Below are positions 25,930 through 40,331 of a DNA stretch of 64,000 bases, piece by piece (within the stretch, counting starts at the first letter, position 1; the number at the start of each line of letters is the position of its first letter). The DNA comes from Enoplolaimus lenunculus (taxonomy: Eukaryota > Nematoda > Enoplea > Enoplida > Thoracostomopsidae): positions 186,001 through 250,000 of the forward strand of contig JASANG010000641.1 in assembly GCA_030248215.1 (NCBI GenBank), in the 5' to 3' direction. Under the pieces are notes generated by a model. That model saw only the letters and a list, made by a program, of their open reading frames with translations. It did not search any database and was not told the DNA's origin. The position numbers and the translations under genes are program-made.

Positions 25930-28900
25930 TTATACTCTCGCTATCGTTTTAGTCTTCGGTCGCCCTGCAGAACATCCAGTCCGTGAGGCCAGCACAAACT
26001 GAGAGCCGCTACTTTTTGGAGCTGATTCATTCCACGAGCCACCCCCTGCAGATTGGCAATAATTATTATCAAATTGTTCAGTGTTCAACTTAATTTGATC
26101 GCTATTATCTTGTGTTTGACTATAGCCATGGACGGTTTTCGTCAGTGATAAACTAAAACCACAAAAACAATTGTAAGAATAGGATACAGAATTCAACACT
26201 GCAGCTACATAGCATATTATCAGGTGGGTACAATTCAGACACCGACCAAATGGGTTCCCACGTTGTGTAGTCAGTATCGAGTATTGCTTCTACTTCTACC
26301 TGGCTCTGACTACTACTAGCGCAGGACAAATTAAATAGTTACAGTACCTGTCACCAGTTAGCAATACCATGGTTTCAGGTTGCGCATCTTGACAAAACTA
26401 GCGACATAACAACAATAAAAAATCTCAGAATATCTACTGCGTGCGCATTGCCGAATAGCCATATAGCATGTATCACCAGTAAGTAATACCCTGCTTTCAA
26501 AATGAATGCCTTGACCAAATTAACGACGCTAAACAGAAAATTTCAGTTACAGCAACCTACTTACCCATTTCGAGCCACGTTGTGTGCTCCAGCGACGCGT
26601 TGTGATTTCGTTGCGTGGCTATAAGATGGCGGAAGTACTGCTTGCTGTTCTGATAGAACCTGGCGTAGTTGTGAATTATCGGCTACCGCATCTAATCCAA
26701 CCCCTGTCTTCAATCTATTATTTTTCAGTGATCCCTCAACCATACGACCACTCTGCTCATAGACGCTGCTAGTTCCAGTCGAAGCTTCTAGTGAGGTTAT
26801 TGGTACATTGCAGTTTACGCTAGATTCAGTCATGGGCCAATTCTGATTTCGATATTTTGGCGAATATTTATAAACATCTGCTGCTTCAAAAGGTTTTGTC
26901 AATTCTACCCCGAACGCAGGTGCTGGAGCGGCGTTTTGCTTAAAAACGCCTTTCACTGTTACTGCAACCAAATGGTCACAATCACGCGGCTCTGCACCAA
27001 AATTCCTCGTGGTCGCCACAATTTTCCAACCTTCATCGTCAGTTAACGCACCTCCACCCACGCCTGTGCCAAACCTAGACCCGTAACCCGACGCTGTCGG
27101 TTTGCTAGGGACACGAAATTTACCAAACCCTATTGTACCTTTATGCTTCCCGGCGTAATCTACTGAATTATCATCGTATTGTTCAGCGTTATGGTCCCAC
27201 CCATGTTTACTCACATCGATATTCGGTTCTCTAGTTCTTGTTGGCGAGCCAGGATAAATTGGCCCAATACCCGCAGTCATTCTTGATTGTTGCCTTCGTG
27301 AGATACCACTTGTCGCTGCAACGCAAGACCCGAGCCGAGTAGCAGAACAAGACGCTTTGAGTAATTTGCGATCCAAACTTCCATAGTAATTGCAACAGTC
27401 TGGCGAAGATTTACAATGACGATATGGTGATTTTGATACTTGTTGTTGTTGTTTTTTTTCTTGACGATGTTTTGGATGATCATGCGCCGATCTAACCTTA
27501 TGAATCAGTGTTCCATGAGTACCAGAAATCTGCCGCTGTGTGGTCAAATCATGCACTTGATCAACAGAACATACAAAATCGCTGTATTTCTTACCAGCGT
27601 GCTGCAAATAATTAATCGGTTTATGAGTTTGAGTCTTTGCGAGCGACGAAAAGTGGTTCACAGCTGAACCGTCATTATTATTGACTTCACCGTCATTTGC
27701 ACGATTTATTCGTTCATCGAAGCCGCATTGATGCTCAGCGAACGCAATCGTTGGTTCCGTTTGTGGATCGTGGAGCTGACTGTGATTTCCAAAGGGCCCG
27801 CTGCTACCTGCTGAGGTTCCTAAAGTGTTCTGTGGTCGCAGACCATTGGTGCCAAAACTATTAGCAATGTCATTAATAGACTGTGATATTGGATCGTATT
27901 GAATAACGTCGCTTTTTGCTAATGATACCTGAGATGACTGGCGAGCATGTTGCTCCGAATTCGAATGCTGAAGAGCATTGTTTTTATTGAGCAGAAACAC
28001 CGCTCTGCTGTCATATTTGACGCAGTCATCGGCAACGGCTTGTTTCAAATCTTCCATACTGCGATAATTGATTGACATTCGTTGATTTTTGACGTTATAC
28101 ATTGTACCAGGTGACATACTGTCACGCTGATTATTACCATCGAAAGGTGGTACCTAAAAACGCAAAAGAAATTTATCAAGTGCTTAGTAAAGTAAATATC
28201 TCACCATGTGTTGGAGACCGTTTTTCAAAATATACGACGTGTACGCGACCTATGAAGCCTAATTTTGAAGCCGTATCCTCAACTGTTTGTAGCACCTATC
28301 ACCAGCTCTTAGTACTACGTTTTTAAGCAAAAGAGTCACAGCAGTGGGGATCTCTTACCGCACTTATACGTAACACAAATGAGATGCGAAAATGCGTTGA
28401 ATTTCGATGCTCACCGTGCGCTTTTTCGATACATTTAAGGCCTATCGCAAAATTTGATTGTTGCTAACACATGTTTAAGAATATGGGCTCAGAAAACGAA
28501 ACAATGACAATTATTCTATGCAGAAACAATCGAAAGTCAAATTCCAACGACCGGCCATAAATTCTCGCTCAAAAGAAGCAATTCAATCGGAAAACCACCG
28601 AACTGAAAACTTTTCAAATTCCTAAAGTCACAGCAAATTTACCGAAAATCAGTAACCAAATTCAAATTCAACCCACAAAGGAACTAAAACTCTTACCTCG
28701 AGAACAGCTTTTGGCTGAGTTTTTCTATGATACAATTTTGGTGACTGTTCCCGCACATCAGTAGCGGAATCGCTAGCAACGTGATTCACTTTGGCAAATG
28801 GTAGAACGGGTGCGTAACCTTGATTTGAAATGCGAGCGGGGGAACCTGGCGGTGTAAAGCCATCTGCAGTATTAGCAGCTGATCCAACCAATTTTGATAT

Positions 28901-31900
28901 CACTGAACTTGAGCTGCTGGACGAAATTCGCTTAACCCGGTCATCCTTATTTGTTCGTGGCGATAAATAAAAAATTTTCTCGCTGGTAATCGTCTGATGT
29001 CCAACATCTCGCGATCGGTCAGCTACAGTCGGACTACGTCCACGACCATACCCAGTGATAACTTCACAGGACGTCGCCAATTTCGTGCCACAAAACGGCA
29101 ATTCGTTAGCTCTGCTGTTTCGGTATGACCCATCTGACTGAGAAATTCTATTTGACTGAGAGTAATTTTTCACTCCATAAACTGTCGGCGCACCAGCACC
29201 TGCGGACATTTTACGATTGACTGTTTCGTGGCTGCTTTGCATAGCAGGTTGGTCAAAACTTGCGAGATTATAGCTTCCTCGAAGTGTAACGCAATCAGGA
29301 TTTGCATCCCTACGGGCGAGTAAACTTTGTTGCGAAAAACTTCTTCGCATTTTGAAATTGTCGCATGGTAAATGATTTCCAGCATTAATCGTCATATCAT
29401 AATTTTTCTGGGGCAATGTTACAATATCTCGTAAAGACTCAGCGTTTAGGGAGGGAATCGCACCATTTTGTTGCTTATTGCGAGAAATTTGAGTTGTCAA
29501 AACTGCTGTAGGCACTGGCTGTATGATGTTTGCCGAATTAAAATTAGGGCCATTATATCGTTGTTGGAATCCCGGTGTATTGTACGCGGTTCTGTGGGTA
29601 CTAAGGTGTGGTTCGACATATGTCGGCGGGCTAGAAAATTTGGGCATTGGGTTCGATTCCAAAATATGCTTGATTTCATCAGGTGTTTCTGGTTTTCTAA
29701 AACTAAAATTGGACTGACATTATGTTATTTGTAAAACATCAACCAATTCGTAAAATCGGCAGTACTGTAAATGCCGTTAATCACAATATGATAACAGACG
29801 AGTTATAAATTTTCACGGACAGCAAGAAAATTTGCCTACGTATCAAAAAGTACTATTCTTAAAATTATTGCCATATCCAGGTCAACAACTCAGCAAGGAG
29901 CGATCACCAGTTAGACGCAATCACGTTATTAGAGTCCTATTTAATTTGTCCCTTAGTAAACAACATGTTTCGTAAATATTTACCCAACGCGTTTCTGAAC
30001 AGGAGGCGTCAGATCGTAGCCAGAACGAATGCCGGTTGGTAACATGTAAGAATGAAACTGAAACAAAAATATGAAAATTTATGAGTCTGTGTTTTTGATA
30101 ACCGATACTACAATTTAGCATAACTCTTCGTTTGTCCATAAACGTAATAATATAATAGAAGATAACTTCCCAGAAACATAGATAATTAAAAATTAAAACA
30201 AAAAAAATCAAAAATTACATCAGCAAAAGTAATATCAAAAATACTTTACAGTAACAGTCGCTAGTGCAATACCAAACGTCAGCTTTGCCATAAACCCCTG
30301 TACTCATACTTTATGGCAGTAATCTAGCCAGTAGAATGCAGTAAACTGAAACGTTTGCTATAAAATCCAGTTAAAAACCAAAATAGTTGGCAACTTGCTG
30401 ATAAAACTTCTATAACATTTTAACCTATAAAATATACCTTTGGTTGAATTGCACATTCCATCCTTGGTCCTGGATTTTCAGAGATCACAGCATCAGCGTT
30501 GTGCTTTGAACGCGAGTATACAGCAGCCGATGAACACGTATCAAGATTTTCAATCGATCCAGTAGGTGATGATGGAGCTGATTTATTTGTAAACACCTGT
30601 AATATTTCAAAAATATTGTCGAACAGCAATTACTGCTCATATAACCACCGTCATAACTACAAATGGTTTCCAACAAAACTATTGTTTTCAAAGTTGTTTA
30701 TTATGCCAGCCGCTAATTGGAGAATTGTTATCCGTGTTAGTGGACAAAGATAAAGTCTGCCAAATAAAACATTGGGCACCACTCACCAGAATCATAGAAA
30801 CAATACTATGTTTTGTTCTCATCAATTAAAATTTGACATGTCAAGACCAAATAAGAACCCATTTCGAATTTTCCTAATACTATGAACGGTGATTTCGAAA
30901 AATCATTTCATATATAAAAGTATGGTATGAAATTAAAACCGTAGCATGCTGAATCTTATGGATTTTAAAATGTCGTGCAAAGTCAAACCCAAATTCTATG
31001 AAATTTGAATCGAGAACAAGAACGGCAATTGCGCTGCAAAGGTTCAGTCTGTTAAATGGAATATCAAAAGCACCAAACTACTTACCTTTCTGGTCAACCT
31101 CGGTGTACTAAACTTTTGTTTTTCGTGCTGCCGTATTACTTGCGAGAATCGGGACTCCCCTTGGTCAAATTCCGCAACTGGAATACTGTCGGTTGAAATC
31201 GATGGAAGAACAGACGAATGTTTCAATCGAGGACTTATCATAGGCGCTAAATAACAGAAATATAGACAATATGAAATACTTTAAGACTACTTCGCAGTAA
31301 CTGTGAAAGTAACATAAGACGACAGTTTAATGGACCTCTATAGTCCACACGCTCTATTTGCCGCACTCCAATCAATAACTATCTATACATATATGTAATT
31401 AAGTATTTTTAAACAATGGCAACTGTCTGAATTACCGCTGAAAAATTACGTTTACTTAAATAATGTCAGCGTTTTCAATGAGTACCACTCTTGTTCAATA
31501 TACATGCAGTTACTTAAACTGGATAAAGCAATTTTATGCAAAACCGCAGTGCAGGTAACATACTGTGCACTTGATGACAATTAAAGTAACTAAAACCAGG
31601 TGACCACAGCGTAAAAGCTTAGAATTAAAGTTGTACAGTCTATTAACACAGATACACCAAACACCGGATGTAATATCTCAAGGCCTGACTAAAGGCGTCT
31701 TAATAATATTTAAAAATTTATTTTTTTTGCTTATTTTATTATTACATAGTCCGCAAGCCTATGTGGCAACGTTCTACAAACATATTAGCTTACATGTACA
31801 ATGGTGCTGTATCTTCGATACATCAGTTCGACTTGAGCTCAATTTGAGATGATGCAGCGTTTGAACTAATTGTTTATGCTGAAATTAACAATGCACATTC

Positions 31901-34900
31901 AAAGTATTGTTGAAATCTACAAATACAACTCTTAGCTGCTATAATACAAATCCTTGGTTCGTTATTACTAACAATATTATACATTTAAACGAAACCTCAT
32001 TTGTTGTAGAACCTTATATATTGCGCGTTACCTCCACATGGAAACACTATCCTATCCTAGCTGAAGTTTTCTGATTTTTCCATTAATATAGCGAGCTCTC
32101 AACTACCGTTTACCATTGCATAATGCATAACAAACAATATTAACCAATTTAAAGCTGACGATAAATTTAAATTTTATTCAGTAAAGAACCAATTCTAATT
32201 CTATTTGAACATAACTGCCTTACCTTCTGATTCGCTTTCTGGTACTCGATCATACGATTACGGCGTATTTGTTTCGTTATTCCCGGATCATGCGCAAGTT
32301 TATACGCAGCAGCCGCAATTTTTCGCTGAATTTCAGATTCGACTTCAAGACGTGCAATTTGGTCGGCCTAAAATAAACGTGAGTATCTATCTTGTTTAAA
32401 AGGCATACAGCACTAGAAATAAATTCATCATCCAGACAAACATTTTCCTAAAGAAACAAAGTACTTACGAAACGGATGATGCGACACTTTTAGATTCAAA
32501 GTAAAAAATGCAGGGATTGGTTTAATTAGCGAAACAATACTGGAATTGGTTTGATTCCGGAAACAAATGCACTTAGAGTTTACACGTTCATTGTGAACGA
32601 CGAATTGTGCAGGAAACGCTAATTAAAGACGTTTTAAACCCAATTAGAATGCATTAGGGGGAAAACCTTAAACACATCGTGTTCATTCACTGACACACGT
32701 TTTAAATTAAACAGTAAAACAGATGTTTATATTTTCTGATCAATATTTCACTGTCTCATACGATCGAATTTTCAACATAGGATGCCGATTTTTAAAAATA
32801 CACAATTAAAAAATTTTGTTTAACCAAACAGTACTAATTCTGCCAACATTACCTTAGTTGCTTTATTATTGATCAAATCCAACGACAACGTAAACGACGT
32901 CCCTACCCGCCTTTTCACAGTTGGAAACGGTTCACCAGGCGCAAGACATCGCATTATTTCAGTAGGCAATTGACCAGTGAGCTCCTGACGTAACATGTAT
33001 AATTTTTAATCGAATGCTATAGCAAATAGTTTTTAAACGAATGCTATAGCTACAACAGTTTACACCAAAGCGAAAACACTACTAGAAACTGGAAAGGACT
33101 AAGTTTTGAAACTGCGAAAAAATCTAAACCATGTAACAAAACTCCCGGATTCGAAGACCTGAAGCCTGTTTTGTACACAAACACTTTTGGAATCAAACCG
33201 GAGTGCGGTTCCTGCGATTTTCAATCAGACGATGTTTTAAAACGAAAACAGCTAACCGAGAAACAAAATCAACACTCACCCCTTCTTCAATGCACGTGTC
33301 TTTAAGTTGAGCGGTTCTTTGTACTATTAATTCTTCTAACGCTTCTTTCCGAGCTTTATATTGCTTATAGACATGCAAATCATGCTCTCGGTCTTCGTCA
33401 GATTTAGCTAAAACAAGCTTGAAAGCCAGACAAAATTGTGGAGATCATAATTAAACAAACTCAATTGCGTTCGTAATAAGTATAATTTCTGCACGTTGTA
33501 AACAAAATACATTAAAATTTAACATTTGCACCAAAACTGATAAAATTCTTAAACATAACTTTAGTTTTTGCAAGTCTCAAGTACTTACCGCTCGCAGCGC
33601 TCTGAGTAGACTGCAACGACGATGTTGACACTTGTTCTTGTGGATTGTTTCCTTGCGATGCCCGACGCATCCGCGGAGACCACCTCCCACTTCCACCTAC
33701 CGGTAATTGGTTTAAGCTTAAATCTGCCGTTGAGGGCGTTGCACTGCTAGGCAGCGTAGAAGCCGAAATATAATTACTATCACCGCTAAAGCTTTCAGTA
33801 GTGCTTAAAGTTGAACCGGACACAGATTTGCCGCATCGCAACTTTTGTGCAATACCAGACAGAATGCTTGCGTTATTGTAGCGCAGTGGTGCAGTTGTAT
33901 TGGATGTTGTTGTTGTTGTTGTTGTTGTAGTGACGGTGCTAGTCACATCACTATTAGAATTTGAAGAATTAGAAACCCCAATTGGAGATAAAAAATCGTT
34001 TAGGTCAGAAACAAGCGAATCTGCTGTTTTCCTGAGTTTTGGTTGCAATGGCGATTTCTAAAAACAGCACAGAAATCACATCGACACAAAAAATCGGCCA
34101 CTACGAGACAGTCGCAGTGTATATACCGTATGGCAAGTTTGCTCGACACAATCTTAACAATTCCAACGCCCATCTTTCAATAGAGAAAAAATCAAGTCTA
34201 AATAAGAAAGCCAAAAAGACACTCAAGTGGAATCCTGCATGAGAGCACAACATTTTGACAAGTTAATATAATAATATTATAGCTGACCCCTATCTAGAGA
34301 ACAGAAATATTGGAAACTGTAATATTCGTCCAAATTTCACCAACCTTATTCAGTCTACGCGAGCCGTGAAATTGGTGTTGTGCAATTGCAAGCGACCACA
34401 TATTTTTACACAATGCTTCACTTGAGCAAAAGAACGAATGTACACGAACGCTAGTTGTGCCTAGTGTGCGACGGCTTACGGACACTCTGAAATAATATTA
34501 TTTGTTTTAAACATTAGCAATAATATCAATTGAAAATCAATAGAAAAACTCTAAGTTATCCATACTATATTGTATCAAAGTTTGCACTATTTTACCAATT
34601 GAATGACTGCTGCCCAAGGGCGTAGCCCGGGAAATTTCTGGTGCAATATCCCTTTTGGAATTTTTGTTCAGGATTTTTCGGAAACCATCAACCGGTCAAA
34701 ACTTTTATATTGCGTAACCACCTTTTCCAAAATCCTGGCTAGGCCCATGCTACTGTCTGAACTTCTATAGAAATTTTACAACATTACTCCGCGTAGGATT
34801 TAAAAATCGTGTTAAAACAAAACTGCATTTTCATGTATATGCAAGATGATTTCCACCACAAAAAACCAAAACTACCACTAACTGTGTAGTTGGATCAGCA

Positions 34901-37900
34901 ATGGCATTCGACAGCTCATCATCATTTGCTGCTTTTTCTTGGTCCACTTGTCTTTGATTGCTAGACTTGCAAGTGTCGTTAGGTCCATTTGAAGCATCCT
35001 TCACTTTGCCATCGGCACCGAAAATTGTCGCCGCCTGTTCGAATAAATTCGCTGAGCTCAACGCATGTACGACCCTGAAAAGCATAACAAAACGGCTTTC
35101 GCATAAAACACGACACAGTAGTGTGATTGAATAAAATAAAGAAAATGTCAATAATTGCAAACTATTTAAAATCGATTTTGAAAATCATCCAACTTGTTGA
35201 AAATCATCCAATTTGCATTTTCGTCGCACTGGCAGACTACAAATTTATTGCGATAAGAGCTTCATAACGTCTAAATGTCATGAAAAATATGAATAATCCT
35301 TAAGTAAAATTATTTCATAATGTGCCAAACCGCGGAACATAGCATTCTGTTGCTATATATCAGGTTTTAACCGGAATTGTTCCTGCTGGAATTCCTGCCA
35401 AATTCAATTCCAGTTCCTGTTCCAGTTCAAGCATACAAAGATGCAGAAACCGGATTTTTTAGCGGTTTTGTGGTGAACTATTCATAATCCTCTAAATATT
35501 GAAAACTTTGTCTTTAAAAAGATGTTATCTCGAAAATGAGTGTTCTTGCAACCAGTTCAATTTTGTTAATGGCTGTAAGATTAAAAAATCTGATGTGTTT
35601 TTGCTAAACTTTGTGATGAAGTAGCAAAAAATTCGCTTAAGAAATCTGTAGGCTAGTTTTCTAATAACTCCAACAGTAATTTGGTGATGAAAATTATTTC
35701 AAATTCCCGTTCCTGTTCCGATTCCTGCAAGAAAAATCAATTTCTGTTCCTGTTCCGGCAAAACTAAGTTCCTTTTAGAACCGTGCTGTATACACATACA
35801 ACTCAGATTAATTAAACACGAACATATCTTAGTCAATAGCGATAAAATTTGCATCATTTACCTGGTAGCATTGGTGACTTCAAGTGAAAATTTCTTATCG
35901 CGATGATACAAATTTTCAAGATTCTTCCACGAAAACGTCTATAATAATATACAGTTTTTTTTATTTTCATGCAGTAAAAAATAACAAATCTTTACAGATT
36001 TAAAAGAATTTATATTGATGGTGTAATTCGCAATGCTAAACAAAACCACTGATTACACGGGCGATAATCGTTCACAGAATTATTACCATAAGAAATATCC
36101 AGCGGAATACATTCAAACTGCAGTTGAAATGTATCGTTTATAAGAAAAAGCCGCAAAACTATTCTAGGGAAGACCAAGTCCTTTCCCTTGGGTTCCTTTT
36201 GGTAATTGACCAGGTTAACTTACCCATTTTGGCGACGTCCGGGCGGCAGGATCAAACTGATAAATACCTTCAGCACCAATTCCAAGCATCCATGCTGTGC
36301 CAGATTTATCGGTAACATCGTAGAAGTGAACGCCATATGATGGGTGCTGTTCCACCTGGCACATGAAGCTACAACGGTAAAACGATCATGAAAATATAGA
36401 TTGAAGAATACGGCTACATACACTAATTACATATGTCGACCACAATACTATCATGGCGGCGTTTAATTGCCTAAGCCAAGCCTTTTGGCATCTCTTTGAT
36501 CAAACAGAGAAACATAGCGAGTTGCAAATTGGAAAGGTAAAATATTCACTAAGTGACAATATTATGAATACAAAAAACAATCCATAATCAAAAAATACTT
36601 ATCTGTGATTTAGCTTCGCAAAAAAACTCAACTGCAAAAAACTGTAATTGGTGCTTAATTAAAAAATTACAATAAAGTTCAACAAAACACAAAATCGCAA
36701 AGTTTACTTTAATACAGCTTGACCTTTTGACAAGCCTTTCAATGCTCGGTAAGCTTCTATTACTTTCGTTTCTCTAAAAAACATATGGAATGAACGCAAA
36801 ATCCGAAATAATCCATACGAGATATTTCGTAACCAGGATGGTTCAGGGGAGAGGTCAACCATACCACACCCCCTTGAATTTTAAAAATGCACGTCCGGAT
36901 GTAGGAATTTTCAATATGGGATACGAGCCTGGCCGATCCATGCTCCCTTCCACGACGAAAAACATTTTACCTTAAATTATTGTCCTTCTGCATATCTGCG
37001 TGCAATTGCGACGTACCCTGACAGACACATACAGAGATGTGGGCTGGGTCGAACCAATTACATACGCACCAGTTGTGACACAAGAAACTTACTCGTCGAC
37101 AGTGCTTGTTCCATCATGCAATGATAGCGACGATTAAGTTTACGTAACACTACCTGCGTCATTGGTCCGAATTATCATATGTGTATAGAATAAAGTTAAT
37201 TATAGCAGCTGCGTAGCTTATAATAAGCAAAGGAAGGACTATTATTCCCTGGTTGAGATTTGAAAGGTACTAGACCTTTCACCAAATAGTGATAGGTGCT
37301 GAACAAATTTGAGAATATGGGTAATACACTACTTTATTATTTTATTTTTAAATTTTCGAGACAACGCAGCTATAGCATAAACTAACCATTTACAACAGTT
37401 TACTTACACATCATATACTGTCATAATGTTTGAGTTCGTTGCATAGCTATAAGGCACCAAAGATAAACTGCGAATAGCTGTTATCGCCGTTTGTTCCCTG
37501 AAAAAGATGCAAAACATTAATGTATTTAGCCCGGTCCGATTATAAAATTTTACTAAACAGCCAATAAATGGGACTATAACGAGTAGTGTATCAATTTACT
37601 TGTTTACTTTCCCCATACTAGCGTCATTTGATAAAAAGCAAAACTTTCGCAGCAATTTGCTTGATTTTACCAAGCATAAGGGTTGCGTTATACTTTACTG
37701 CGCCGGACTCCGGTATGCGTTGCTCAAAATCAATTGGGTGACGTTGCGACAATTTTTAACGAACCAATTTTATCGTGTCCCAAAGGCTGACCATTAGCCA
37801 ATTTTATTAATCCAATCATTATGTTTGGTGTGAAACTTTTTGCGGAAAGTAAGAAAGTAAACAAGCACCCACATCAAGCCACTCGGATTTCAGAGTAACA

Positions 37901-40331
37901 CTGTGTGAGGAGAATGGCTGTGGAGCGCAAAGTCTTGCGTTTGATACGTATCTGCTGTTTTTAACAACTATTGACAATAACAATGGTATAGCAGTGGGCT
38001 TTGGGTATCATACTTCGTTTTAGAATAGAAACAGACTGGCGCAAACCGCATACTTCTTTGTAATAAAACCTGCTTAAATTACAACAAACCAGACTGCAAC
38101 AATAAGAATTACTTCTGAGTTTAAAAGAAACAAACTTAAAAACGCACGCTTAATTCAATAACTTACTCAGCGTAATCGCCTAAAATCGCTTGCACAACGT
38201 ACGCCAGCAGAGCATGCACAGAATGTTCCTTAGCGTATGTTAATTTTTCCTGAAAAACACTTAATACAGTCGGCAACTGTTCACTTGCAGAGTTCAACTT
38301 AACGTCCTGACCCATTCAAAATTAAAAACCTAAAACCTGGAATATTTCTTCTGCTAATATGAAAAAAACATTTGTAATGCAAAATTAAGCCAAATGTCAA
38401 AGCAACTTGCAATTTGTATTATTAAATAAACGTTCTTCTATAAAATTTAGCACATTTTTTGCATTTCGTTAATTGCCCGAGTTGTGAGTAATAGATTGAG
38501 AGCTGCATCTGGCACAGTTCGTTTCTTTAAAAGCCAGTGTACACAGTGGAACTGGATTATGACGGAATCGGAATCGGAACAGCAACTTTATACCGGAATC
38601 GGAATTGGAACTATCAATTCTGTTCCTATACAGATAATTGGTAGGTATTAACAAGTATAATATTGATTTAGGATGTCTGTTGGCTGGTCATAACCTTTTA
38701 AAACGTGGCATAAACAATTGGTAATCACTTTTGGTTCTGTAAAGCTAAACTACAATCAATTATTAATAAGCTAACTCGATAAAAACAATTTTATAGATAG
38801 ACGATGCAGAATTTTTATGCAACTGTCACAACAAGTAGGCCTAAAATTAAAATGTCAAAGTTCCAATTCTGATTGATTGTGCAATCGGAATCGGAACCCA
38901 CGGACATAGAAGTTAGATGAAACTTACCTTTACCAGCAATGATACGGCTTGCAGAAAAAACAATTCGACCGCAGTCGGATACATAAGCTCAGTAACAGAA
39001 TCGACGTAAAACCTTAAAAGTAAATCAAGAAAACTGTAGAAAACAACATGCGACCAATGCCAAAATTGTACGTCAAACAAAACATAAACATGCATCACAA
39101 AGTCCTAAATATCAGCAGAACCTCTTCGTAAATATACGAATATTTCCATTTGATGCCAGCAACAAAAAATTGCATCTGAAATCCTATCCGCAAACACGCA
39201 CCTCATTTTCCTTTCCTATCGGCGGTTAAAACTAAAAACTGAATGATAGATTTAAATCCAAATTCAAACCAATTTCACGTTTAACTTAAAAAACAAACGT
39301 AAGAACTTATATCAAGCCAAAGATAAACCATGGAGAGCCGAAAAATTACATTTAAACGGCTGACAGATTCGTTTTGTTAATGACTTACTTTACTAAATAA
39401 TACAGTGTGAATGATGATTCGCCAGCAGCACCTAATTTGCGTGGATAGTCGTAGTCCACCACATAACGATCAGGGCTTAGCCAGTGCAATTCTTGACTGA
39501 AACATAATCATTCTAAATATTATATTTAAAATCTAAAGATCAAAGGCAATTACACATAAGAATGTGCAACGTAACGTAGCAACACGGACGTAACCAGGGC
39601 GTTCACAGATTCCTGCCCCTTTTCTGCAATGTTCTTGCTGCCAGCCTGCTGTACAGCTATAACACATCGGACAAATTTTCCTTCACTTTTTAACAACAAT
39701 GGTTGCAATAGTTTTCGAATGACTAAACAGTAAAATCGGGAAATTTATAGTTCTGGTTCCAGCATGCCTTCACACCAGGGTGGCAATAAAGGTTCGGATT
39801 CGGATTCGGCAAAAACTTGTGGTTCGGATTCCGGTTCATTTGTGAAAAAGCCGAATCCAACAGTGTTCAGCAATATGTTTTTTCAGTTTAAAACAATAAA
39901 AAATTTAAATATCACGTTATATTAATAATTAACGTTTACAAGTTACGCGGCCTGAAACAAATTATAGATATAACTGAAATTTGCAACATGCAAGCTTCGG
40001 ATTCGGATTCGGCAAATGGCAAATTAACAATGGATTCGGATTTGGCTTCGGTCAAATCGTAGATTCGATGCCACCCTGCTTCACACACGAATATTCAAAA
40101 CGCAATATATAAACGAGTTTCCACTGCTCCTAAATCATTTCAAACTTCGTCGTTGACAACTAACCGCATGTCCATATACGCAAGGCCAAACAACGCTTTA
40201 TCGGGCTCTCTTAGGCAACAATGAGATGCGACAATATTCGCCAAATCAGCAACACCCAATCGTGCATGAACGACAATATCGATACGGCGATCGTCCAATA
40301 AAATTACACGAGCGCGTCGATTTTCGTTCAT
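25930..40331 (-). CDS. FRMD4A/B-type FERM and CUPID-domain scaffold, 22 exons
   Basis: In vertebrates this family links cytohesin/Arf6 and Par3 at epithelial junctions. Exons 5' to 3': 40165-40331, 39389-39496, 38928-39012, 38167-38249, 37408-37497, 36708-36773, 36224-36368, 35862-35938, 34883-35074, 34345-34486, 33589-34057, 33280-33407, 32853-32984, 32224-32367, 31794-31878, 31086-31246, 30438-30596, 29984-30057, 28697-29696, 26565-28153, 26209-26315, 25930-26045. All phases match, giving 1772 aa. FERM F1 starts RARVILLDDRRIDIVV; F2 has KVIEAYRALKGLSKGQAVLN; F3 has SWKNLENLYHRDKKFSLEV and SRRTLG...MWSLAIAQHQF. Exon 9 inserts about 64 residues into F3. The CUPID (DUF3338) region is at about 542-676 (ELTGQLPTEI...RRVGTSF). 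The rest is serine-rich and probably disordered, with a nine-threonine run. CAG directly precedes the ATG at 40331, so an upstream exon (perhaps 40928-40969) probably exists. A vs B type is not decidable. Confidence 0.92.
33903..33930. repeat. Coding TTG microsatellite in FRMD4 exon 11
   Basis: About seven consecutive TTG units (plus strand) encode part of a nine-threonine run on the minus strand. Trinucleotide repeats in frame can vary in length without breaking the gene. Confidence 0.75.
35361..35788. mobile_element. Diverged hAT-type MITE in a FRMD4 intron
   Basis: The ends CAGGTTTTAACCGGAATT and TTTTAGAACCGTGCTG resemble the family pattern. GTTCCTGTTCCAGTTC-type arrays lie inside both ends. 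It is 428 bp, within the intron 35075-35861. The flanks (CTATATAT, TATACACA) do not give a clean duplication. Confidence 0.6.
38560..38900 (-). mobile_element. hAT-type MITE, family B copy (minus orientation)
   Basis: GGAATCGGAATCGG arrays at both sides enclose a core that is the reverse complement of the cores at 45607-45905 and 50520-50935; shared features include an AAATTCTG-containing stretch and a CAACAAGTAGGCC stretch. It sits in the FRMD4 intron 38250-38927, ending about 30 bases from the next exon. The exact ends are uncertain. Confidence 0.6.
39776..40078. mobile_element. hAT-type MITE with GGATTCGGATTCGG arrays
   Basis: The ends are CAGGGTGGCAATAAAGG and GATGCCACCCTG, flanked by a perfect 8-bp duplication CTTCACAC (39768-39775, 40079-40086). 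The subterminal repeats are (GGATTC)n rather than CCGGAA. It is 303 bp, in FRMD4 intron 39497-40164. Confidence 0.9.

Noticed and set aside
37093-37153. Segment VVLRKLNRRYHCMMEQALST with CAG acceptor and GTAAGT donor, first taken for a FERM exon of FRMD4.
   Set aside because: It cannot join the next exon in phase. The exon at 36708-36773 (KVIEAYRALKGLSKGQAVLN) joins both neighbours in phase and matches the family, so this one is a chance open segment.
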